NCBI GenBank assembly: GCA_019314085.1
Contig: JAFCZZ010000166.1
Location: 1 to 5,121, forward strand
DNA length: 5,121 nt
Reading direction: 5' to 3'
Source of the DNA: Deltaproteobacteria bacterium
Lineage (GTDB): Bacteria > Desulfobacterota > Syntrophia > Syntrophales > UBA2210
Below are positions 1 through 4,272 of this stretch, one piece after another. The stretch's first letter is position 1. Every line of letters begins with the position of its first letter. Made by a program: the position numbers and the translations under genes. Below the pieces are notes generated by a model that saw only the letters and a list, made by a program, of their open reading frames with translations, had not been told where the DNA came from and made no database searches.

Positions 1-904
1 GCCTGCCGTCGCTCGCCCGCAGGATGGCGTCCCCCAGTTCTAATCCTGGCATTGGCCGGATCGACGCCAGAAAGGTCCATTGATCCGGGTAAGGTTCAAA
101 ATTCTCATCGACAAATATGGTGTGTCCCTGCTCACGGGGCTGCTTCTGCAAAGGGAGGGCGATCAGGTTGCCGAAACCGCCCTTGGGCAGGGTGTCCTGA
201 TTGGGGAAGAGGCGGTCATAGCTGGAAAGTGAAAGCTGACGGGTGCGGTCACAGGTATGGCTGATCAGTGCGGCACCGAGTCGCCGTGCCTCACGGGCAG
301 GGACCGGATCGGCGAAGAAGATCCAGATATGCGCCCCGTTGCCGGAGCGGGATATCTCCAGCGCGGCAGGGATATTCAACCCATGGCACGATTGCATGAA
401 TGCCCGGGCATCCTCGCGCCAGTCGGCCTCATCAAAATCGGCCGCAAGAAAGCAACAGGTGTCGTCGTTCAGGAGAGGATAAACACCCACCGTGTGCTGA
501 CCGGCCAGGTGGTCGTAAATCACCTGATCGGTGACCGGCAACAACAGACGCTGGTCGCAGTCGCCGCATTTGATCCGGGGCTTGTCGCAGACTCCGGGTT
601 TCCATTCGTTGTCACAGGCGGGAGAATAACCCGACTTGCCCCTGGCCGACTCCCACCGTAGCGGATAGACATCGGTACGCCCCCGGAAAAGACTTCGGAA
701 GAGTGCTATTTTTTCCGTGGGGGAAGGTTGTGGGTCGAACGATTCTGATATTTCGGTTTGAGTTTCCGTTGCCGGGGTATAGCCTTCTTCCCACGGAATG
801 CCGTGCTCGATCAGCAGGGCCTTGAGGCGCGAGTTCTCTTCCCGCAACTGTTGTATTTCATCAAACAGCACTCCCGGCGTTTGGTTATTATTCTCCAAAT
901 CCAT
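1..904 (-). CDS. TOTE-type archaeo-eukaryotic primase (N-terminal part)
   Basis: Partial gene; 301 residues lie in the window and the frame is open to the left edge. Residues 13-33 form a short Glu/Leu-rich coiled coil (LREENSRLKALL), followed by an acidic linker. Residue 65 onward carries the family signature KIALFRSLFRGR. A probable zinc site follows (Cys97, Cys106, Cys113, Cys116). The primase active site then shows D-F-D at 156-158 (CFLAADFDE) and S-G-N-G-A-H with His192 (SRSGNGAHIWIFF). The segment SYDRLFPNQDTLPKGGFGN (228-246) is strongly conserved in this family. Known for the family (Pfam AEP-TOTE): an AEP primase fused to a DEAD/DEAH helicase in predicted nucleic-acid conflict systems, usually about 900 aa or more. 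The helicase would lie beyond the left edge and is inferred. The start ATG overlaps the end of the DUF6155-like gene by 17 bp with no well-spaced Shine-Dalgarno, so translational coupling is likely. All visible catalytic residues are intact. Confidence 0.9.
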   Translation of the reverse strand, partial: MDLENNNQTPGVLFDEIQQLREENSRLKALLIEHGIPWEEGYTPATETQTEISESFDPQPSPTEKIALFRSLFRGRTDVYPLRWESARGKSGYSPACDNEWKPGVCDKPRIKCGDCDQRLLLPVTDQVIYDHLAGQHTVGVYPLLNDDTCCFLAADFDEADWREDARAFMQSCHGLNIPAALEISRSGNGAHIWIFFADPVPAREARRLGAALISHTCDRTRQLSLSSYDRLFPNQDTLPKGGFGNLIALPLQKQPREQGHTIFVDENFEPYPDQWTFLASIRPMPGLELGDAILRASDGR

Positions 905-1439
905 ACTCCGCCATCAGATCATCCATATCATCACCGACACCGTAACCGTAATTATGGCCCGGTCGCCGAACCTTCTCCAAGCGTTCCACAAAAGATTTCT
1001 GTAATACGGGATCGACCTTGCCTATGGCCTTCAGCGCCTGTTCAAACATACGGACCAGCGCATCGAAATAGCTCTCGTCATCCATGCCGCAGCAACCGAG
1101 AAAAGCGGTGCATTGTTCGCAGTAGAAGATCGTCAGTTCAGCCAAACCCTCAGGGTGGCCTATGGCCTTCTTATAATCGGAAATGGCCTTCTTGGCCTTG
1201 GCGACGGAGATCGCCTGATTAAAATCGGGACAGACCCAGCGGGAAATGGTGGCTTTGTGAGGTTTCAGGACGTCGTTACCCAACTCGAAGCGGGTGTGCA
1301 GAAAGGCCTGATTGTCCTTATCTGCTGAGTACAGGTTATGAATCAGCCCGGTTAACCTGTTTCGGTCCAACCCGTCCAGGCTGCGCTTGAGGTCAGTCCA
1401 TGTCGGTTCGCGCTTGGTTTTTCTTGATTTGGTTGTCAT
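888..1439 (-). CDS. DUF6155-like protein
   Basis: A soluble 183-residue protein of unknown function with no signal peptide or membrane segment. A basic N-terminus (MTTKSRKTKREPTW) leads into DLKRSLDGLDRNRLTGLIHNLY, then SVAKAKKAISDYKKA (78-92), an acidic/aromatic helix around DDESYFDALVRMFEQALKAI (120-139), and a C-terminal GYGVGDDMDDLMAEYG stretch. This order of helices (leading 'L..L...l..li..lY..d', then 'AKKAIsdyKK', then 'F..aL.rMFe.ALk.i') matches my recollection of DUF6155; the assignment is by pattern only. Four cysteines (107, 110, 116, 117: CEQCTAFLGCC) could bind metal, but this is not known for the family. AGGAC lies 10 nt before the ATG. The end overlaps the TOTE primase start by 17 bp, so the two are very likely co-translated and functionally linked, perhaps as an accessory or regulatory partner (inference). 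Confidence 0.8.
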   Translation of the reverse strand: MTTKSRKTKREPTWTDLKRSLDGLDRNRLTGLIHNLYSADKDNQAFLHTRFELGNDVLKPHKATISRWVCPDFNQAISVAKAKKAISDYKKAIGHPEGLAELTIFYCEQCTAFLGCCGMDDESYFDALVRMFEQALKAIGKVDPVLQKSFVERLEKVRRPGHNYGYGVGDDMDDLMAEYGFGE

Positions 1440-1480
1440 CGTGTCACAAGTCCTGCCTTGAGTTTTCTACGAGTTTCGTT

Positions 1481-1526
1481 CTTGTCACAGCTCCTGTCAT
1501 AGCGGTGTCATAGCTCGTTGTCACAG
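1481..1526. repeat. Phased TGTCAYAG repeat cluster upstream of the DUF6155-TOTE pair
   Basis: Four copies of TGTCAYAG begin at 1483, 1495, 1506 and 1519, giving spacings of 12, 11 and 13 bp, roughly one helical turn. A fifth, partial copy (TGTCACAA) begins at 1442, next to the DUF6155 start codon. The outer two of the four copies read TGTCACAG and the inner two TGTCATAG, and the first continues as a degenerate 12-mer ending GCTCC. The cluster lies 43-88 bp upstream of the DUF6155-like start, where an operator would sit. It could be a binding array for a regulator, or just a decayed 12-bp tandem repeat. Confidence 0.5.
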
Positions 1527-1658
1527 TTTGCCAAATACATAATGACGCGTTGGGTCGGTGGAACCTGCGCCAACTTCGGCAATAACTCTTTCTTCTACCA
1601 TTCCCTTCAAATCTCGCTGTAGGCTGCGGCGATTGACGGACTTCATCAGTTCTCGCAT
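1521..1658 (-). pseudogene. C-terminal stub of a winged-helix DNA-binding protein
   Basis: A 45-codon frame starts [19 protein letters not shown] and ends [11 protein letters not shown] before a TGA. The pattern '[18 protein letters not shown]....G....T.HY' is the recognition helix plus wing of winged helix-turn-helix domains that often close Fic-family or ATP-binding regulatory proteins. Two TGA stops lie immediately upstream in this frame, and no preceding domain is visible, so this is most likely the tail of a larger gene whose front was lost. It lies just downstream of the broken hsdS, as expected for debris at a deletion-prone site. It could instead be a tiny intact regulator, but no convincing ribosome-binding site supports that. 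The parent family cannot be settled from 45 residues. Confidence 0.5.
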
Positions 1659-1692
1659 TCATCAGCCTCATCTCAAGTTATCGCTAGATGAC

Positions 1693-2163
1693 TTATTTTT
1701 CAATTGCCCTCGTCAGTTCCATAACTCTGCCAACACGGTTTTCAAAAAGCATATCCCATATATCCAGGCATCTGCCGGCAATCTGTGTATTCCGCTCACC
1801 CCGGAAGGCCTTGGCGAGCAGGGCGGATTGAAATAATTCGAGGGCTTCTACCGTTTTGCAGTTATCTTTAACCCGGAATCCGATAGTGTAAACCTCTTCA
1901 TATCCTTCGCAAAAACCCATGGAATATCTCCGTTCCAAAAATCGTTGCGCTGTTTGGACGGTGTGCTTCCTCCCATCACTTCGCCGGATTTTCCCAGAGG
2001 GTTTCCCCCTGTGGCATCCATTATCCAGGATATGTTGTCAACTTGGCAATATAGGCACAAAAGAAACCAAGGTATCATCAGAGATATCTGCGATTTTTTG
2101 CTTCTTGGGATTCAAAATAGAGACTTCAGGATCACAAAGCTTATGAAGGGACCAGTTACTCAC
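1693..2163 (-). pseudogene. hsdS: hsdS, type I restriction specificity subunit, multiply deleted
   Basis: HsdS selects the DNA target of a type I restriction-modification complex through two target-recognition domains (TRDs). Only pieces remain. Segment 1 (2163-2038) starts with GTG in a 4-bp GTGA overlap with the DUF1016 stop, reads MSNWSLHKLCD...NPKKQ...DDTLVSFVPI, typical of a TRD start, and then meets a TGA. Segment 2 (about 2031-1848, another frame) reads LGKSGEVMGGSTPSKQ and FWNGDIPWVFAKDMKRF, the classic start of a second TRD, and ends at TAG in ITAKR. Segment 3 (about 1860-1693, same frame as segment 1) holds the C-terminal conserved helix ALELFQSALLAKAFRGE, followed by 36 residues I do not recognise. 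Total length is 157 codons against the usual 400-450 aa, so about two thirds is gone, including the bulk of both TRDs. No functional specificity subunit can be made. Confidence 0.88.
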
Positions 2164-3287
2164 ATCCCATCCCCTCCGACCAGTCGTTCCGCCTCATCGC
2201 TCCATTCAACGAGCTTTTTCCGCAGCAGTTCCTTGTCCGGCAGGTAGAGCTGATATTCCTTTGCATGGATATTGGCGTCTTTGGGCAGGGTGATCTCTAC
2301 CAGGGCATCATGCTTCTTCTTGCAGAGGATTATGCCGACTGTCGGGTGTTCGTCCTCCAGTTTTACGAACCGGTCGTAGTAGTTCACATACATCTGCATC
2401 TGACCCAGGTGCTGGTGGGTCAGCTTGCCGATCTTGAGGTCGATCAATACATAGCAGTTCAATAAACGATTATAGAAAACCAGGTCGATGAAAAAGTGCT
2501 CGTCGTCAAAGGTGAAGCGCTTCTGCCGGGCCTCAAACAGAAATCCTTTCCCAAGCTCCAGAAGGAAGCGTTCGAGTTTATCGATGATAGCCGATTCAAG
2601 ATCGGTTTCGGAATAACCGGCTTTTTCATCCAGACCAAGGAATTCCAGAACGTAAGGCTCTTTCAGGAAATCCTGCGGCCGTGTGACGCCTTGTCCTTCC
2701 CGGGCCAACTTACGGATGCCCTCCTTGTCCCGGCTCAAGGCCAATCGTTCGTACAGACCGGAATCAAACTGGCGCTTGAGTTCCCGCAGCGACCAGTTTT
2801 GGCTGGTTGCCTCGATTTCATAAAAGCTACGTTCCCCTTGATTCTTGATCCCCATGAGAAATACATAGTGAGACCAGCTCAAGGTGAAATGCGCAGACAG
2901 CGTCTGCATTCTTGCCGGGAGAACGGATTCCCCAGACAGTGTCCAGGTTTTTTCTGATTGGTCAGACGGTGTCTGACCTTTTCGAAGCAACGGCAAAACG
3001 CCAGACGCTGTCTGACCGATTTGCTGCCGGTAGGTCAGATAGAATTGTCGCATCAGCTTCAGATTGGTTAAAGAAAACCCCTTCCCAAACTCCGCAGTCA
3101 GGGATGCCGCCAGTTCTTTCAGGAGCGCTTCGCCATATCGGGCTCTCTTTGCCCCCTCCTGTTCATGCTCGACAATGCGGCAACCGATCTCGAAGTTGGT
3201 GAAAACCTGAATGAGATCAACGGAATGGACAGCCGCCTTGCGGGCGGAAAAAATCAGCTCCCGGATATTGTTCAGCAGCTCCTTCAT
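2160..3287 (-). CDS. DUF1016/YhcG-family PD-(D/E)XK nuclease
   Basis: Intact 375-residue cytoplasmic protein. The N-terminal domain (about 1-155) has the DUF1016_N features: NFEIGCRIVEHEQEG, RYGEALLKELAASLTAEFGKGFS, NLKLMRQFYL, and LSWSHYVFLMGI. The C-terminal nuclease domain (about 205-355) has YVLEFLGL, E231 in the helix before it, HFFIDLVFYNR with D268, and CYVLIDLKIGKLTHQ with D283-x-K285, then LGQMQMYVNYYD. The DLK triad in place of ExK is usual in this family, so the nuclease is probably active. DUF1016 genes often sit inside type I restriction operons, as here between hsdR and hsdS remnants, but the exact role is not established. It has the best ribosome-binding site in the window (GGGAGGT, 8 nt upstream) and couples to hsdS by a GTGA overlap. 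Residues 90-131 contain four in-frame Q-T-x-S-like units encoded by short palindromes. It could act alone now that its partners are broken (inference). Confidence 0.93.
   Translation of the reverse strand: MKELLNNIRELIFSARKAAVHSVDLIQVFTNFEIGCRIVEHEQEGAKRARYGEALLKELAASLTAEFGKGFSLTNLKLMRQFYLTYRQQIGQTASGVLPLLRKGQTPSDQSEKTWTLSGESVLPARMQTLSAHFTLSWSHYVFLMGIKNQGERSFYEIEATSQNWSLRELKRQFDSGLYERLALSRDKEGIRKLAREGQGVTRPQDFLKEPYVLEFLGLDEKAGYSETDLESAIIDKLERFLLELGKGFLFEARQKRFTFDDEHFFIDLVFYNRLLNCYVLIDLKIGKLTHQHLGQMQMYVNYYDRFVKLEDEHPTVGIILCKKKHDALVEITLPKDANIHAKEYQLYLPDKELLRKKLVEWSDEAERLVGGDGM
2893..3017. repeat. Four palindromic CAGAC-N3-GTCTG units inside the DUF1016 gene
   Basis: Short inverted repeats with a 3-bp centre occur at 2893-2907 (GCAGAC/GTCTGC), 2933-2944 (imperfect, CAGAC/GTCC), 2960-2978 (GGTCAGAC/GTCTGACC, perfect 8-bp arms) and 3002-3014 (CAGAC/GTCTG). 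Centres at 2900, 2939, 2969 and 3008 are 39, 30 and 39 bp apart, all multiples of three. On the coding strand each unit specifies Q-T-(A/P/L)-S or W-T-L-S at residues 92, 105, 115 and 128. This looks like an in-frame expansion of the ancestral QTLS that precedes the conserved SWSHY motif. Confidence 0.8.
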
Positions 3288-3346
3288 TTCCCGTTACCTC
3301 CCGCTAAAAGTTCCCTCATTTCTTCGATGAGTTGCAAAATCAGAAT
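3284..3346 (-). pseudogene. Possible C-terminal end of the lost gene upstream of DUF1016
   Basis: In a frame different from the HsdR fragment, this stretch reads RILILQLIEEMRELLAGGNG and ends with a TGA that shares ATGA with the DUF1016 start codon. A 4-bp ATGA overlap is the standard junction between consecutive operon genes, and this helical, charged end would suit the C-terminus of hsdM or hsdR. I take it as the tail of the gene that originally preceded DUF1016, now joined out of frame to the HsdR N-terminus. Too short for a firm family call. Confidence 0.35.
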
Positions 3347-3731
3347 CCTGCAAGGAGGGTCCTTTCCGGTGGATCTTTATGTTGGCCCGCCGCTCCAGGT
3401 CGGCCTGTGATGGCATACTCATGACCGGTCGCGCGTCACCGTCAGCATAGTCCCAGAAATAGTGCTCCTGCCCATTGCTGAGGATAACGAATGGAGCGCC
3501 GAGAAATTGCGCATAATCGAGGGCCTGCTCTTTGGCGGTATAGGGGTCGACAGAAAAACGCTTGGTCTCGAGAACAGCAAGCGGACGTGTACGGCAGTCC
3601 TTGAAAAGATAATCCGCCCGTCCATCCGATGACGCCTCTTCAGTGGAAACCTGGGCCTTGTTTGTGATGGTCCACCCCACTGTTTCCAGCACCTTATCAA
3701 TCAAAATCCTGGCATCGGCTTCGGTACTCAT
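3294..3731 (-). pseudogene. hsdR: HsdR N-terminal nuclease domain, truncated before the helicase
   Basis: HsdR is the motor-nuclease of type I restriction systems, normally about 800-1100 aa. This frame gives 145 aa. The N-terminal PD-(D/E)XK endonuclease domain is intact by motif: SDGRADYLF with D40, LAVLETKRF with E55-x-K57, EQALDYAQFLGAPFVILSNG, then DYADGDARPVMSMPSQADLERR. In full-length relatives this leads to a linker and the DEAD/DEAH helicase. Here the homology stops around HRKG (residue 124), and a divergent 21-residue tail runs to TAA. The start ATG lies 3 bp after the XRE regulator's stop, with GGGGGA as ribosome-binding site, so they share a transcript. DUF1016 follows after 6 bp. 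The frame remains open and could be translated as a stand-alone nuclease domain, but restriction as such is impossible without the helicase, HsdM and HsdS. A deletion removing the rest of hsdR and probably hsdM is the simplest history (inference). Confidence 0.87.
3296..3302 (-). promoter_or_regulatory. Strong ribosome-binding site of the DUF1016 gene
   Basis: The minus strand reads GGGAGGT with 8 nt to the ATG at 3287. Its last base is part of the HsdR fragment's TAA stop. It fixes the DUF1016 start and shows that translation of this nuclease does not depend only on the broken upstream gene. Confidence 0.75.
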
Positions 3732-3734
3732 GGG

Positions 3735-3956
3735 CTATCCCCCAAGTTGTTTTAACTTCCCCTCTTCGACCATTTTCTCGCAAAAGGAATTAAGCTGCGC
3801 TCTCGCCAACTTGAACGGCTTAGTCTTGCCGTTCTCCCAACGGTTTATCGTAGCAAAGCTCACTCCCAACTCGTGGGCCAGCTCTTCCTGGCTGATTCTC
3901 AGTTGTCTCCGAACTTCCTTTACCAATTCCGGGAATGTTTCGAAACTTTCGACCAT
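3735..3956 (-). CDS. XRE/Cro-C1-type HTH transcriptional regulator
   Basis: A 73-residue single-domain DNA-binding protein. The helix-turn-helix lies at about residues 17-45: LRISQEELAHELGVSFATINRWENGKTKP, with the typical S-Q-E-E-L first helix and the recognition helix SFATINRWENG. A basic C-terminal helix (KLARAQLNSFCEKMVEEGKL) probably dimerises. The size is normal for the small regulators that head restriction-modification and other defence operons. It is the first gene of the minus-strand operon, 3 bp before the HsdR fragment. AAAGGA lies about 10 nt upstream of the ATG at 3956, and an extended -10 promoter is found further up. It likely represses its own operon, perhaps also the divergent AddB-like gene (inference). 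Confidence 0.9.
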   Translation of the reverse strand: MVESFETFPELVKEVRRQLRISQEELAHELGVSFATINRWENGKTKPFKLARAQLNSFCEKMVEEGKLKQLGG

Positions 3957-4048
3957 TCTGTTAATTTCCTTTCTATACGCTTGTGTCTTACGTCACATAT
4001 TGCAGGGGACCGTGCACGAGATGGCAGCGAAGGGATTGTATGACAGTT

Positions 4049-4077
4049 GTTATATCACGTGCAAGAGATTTTTCGAA
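4049..4077 (-). promoter_or_regulatory. Candidate promoter for the XRE-led operon
   Basis: On the minus strand an extended -10, TGATATAAC, lies at 4049-4057, with a poor -35 (TTCGAA, near 4072-4077) at 17 bp. It is about 92 bp upstream of the regulator's ATG. A second, weaker -10 (TACAAT, 4035-4040) with TTGCAC at 18 bp overlaps it. Only hexamer matches support this. Confidence 0.35.
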
Positions 4078-4175
4078 CACCGACAAGTCGACGCGAAACT
4101 AACTGTCCTACGATTATCGGCTTGACATGCTTGCGGGTGGAATCGTGTTCCCCCCTTTTCCCTCTTCCCAATATC

Positions 4176-4184
4176 TGCTATAAG
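4176..4184 (+). promoter_or_regulatory. Candidate extended -10 promoter for the AddB-like gene
   Basis: TGCTATAAG matches the extended -10 pattern TGnTATAAT with one mismatch, 89 bp before the ATG. The -35 position (TTTTCC) is poor, as is common with extended -10 promoters. Together with the minus-strand promoter it gives back-to-back transcription from about 130 bp of DNA. Confidence 0.35.
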
Positions 4185-4272
4185 TATCCAAGACGTGATA
4201 CGAAACGCGGGCATGGGCTGATTTTGAAAGCCCCTAATGTCAATCTAACCTTTTAGTAATACGCCACTATTC

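Larger units (their letters stand above)
3957..4272. other. Divergent intergenic region between the regulator and the AddB-like gene
   Basis: 316 bp without a supported gene; the open frames here lack family resemblance and ribosome-binding sites. It holds candidate promoters in both directions, an imperfect dyad TGTGACG-TA-AGACACA (3983-3998 region) just upstream of the regulator's ribosome-binding site that could be its operator, several 6-bp palindromes (CACGTG, GTGCAC, GTCGAC), a T/C-rich run near 4149-4168, and a weak hairpin GGGCT/AGCCC (4215-4233) in the AddB-like leader. No tRNA or attachment site is visible. Confidence 0.6.

Noticed and set aside
758..1222. 154-codon plus-strand open frame
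   Set aside because: Antisense to DUF6155 and TOTE genes; Arg/Pro/Ser-rich shadow with no motif.
1444..1671. 75-codon minus-strand open frame beginning [11 protein letters not shown]
   Set aside because: It is the out-of-frame shadow of the winged-helix stub at 1521-1658, which has the family-like sequence.
1668..1691. Inverted repeat TCATCT/AGATGA downstream of the hsdS remnant, as a terminator
   Set aside because: Six A/T-rich pairs around a 12-nt loop and no T-run in the minus-strand direction; too weak.
2496..2957. 153-codon plus-strand open frame
   Set aside because: Antisense to the conserved DUF1016 nuclease; no independent support.
2893..3017. CRISPR-like array of short repeats
   Set aside because: Units are 13-19 bp palindromes at 30-39 bp intervals within an intact, conserved coding frame, with no cas genes nearby.
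3643..4125. 160-codon plus-strand open frame across the regulator and intergenic region
   Set aside because: Antisense to the clear HsdR and XRE frames; composition is Ser/Leu/Cys-rich shadow sequence with no family resemblance.
4122..4127. Consensus -35 hexamer TTGACA on the plus strand upstream of the AddB-like gene
   Set aside because: The position 16-18 bp downstream reads GTGTTC or similar and has no -10 resemblance, so a promoter here is unsupported.
4047..4256. Small plus-strand gene in the divergent region
   Set aside because: No ribosome-binding site, no recognisable domain, and it overlaps the likely promoters.
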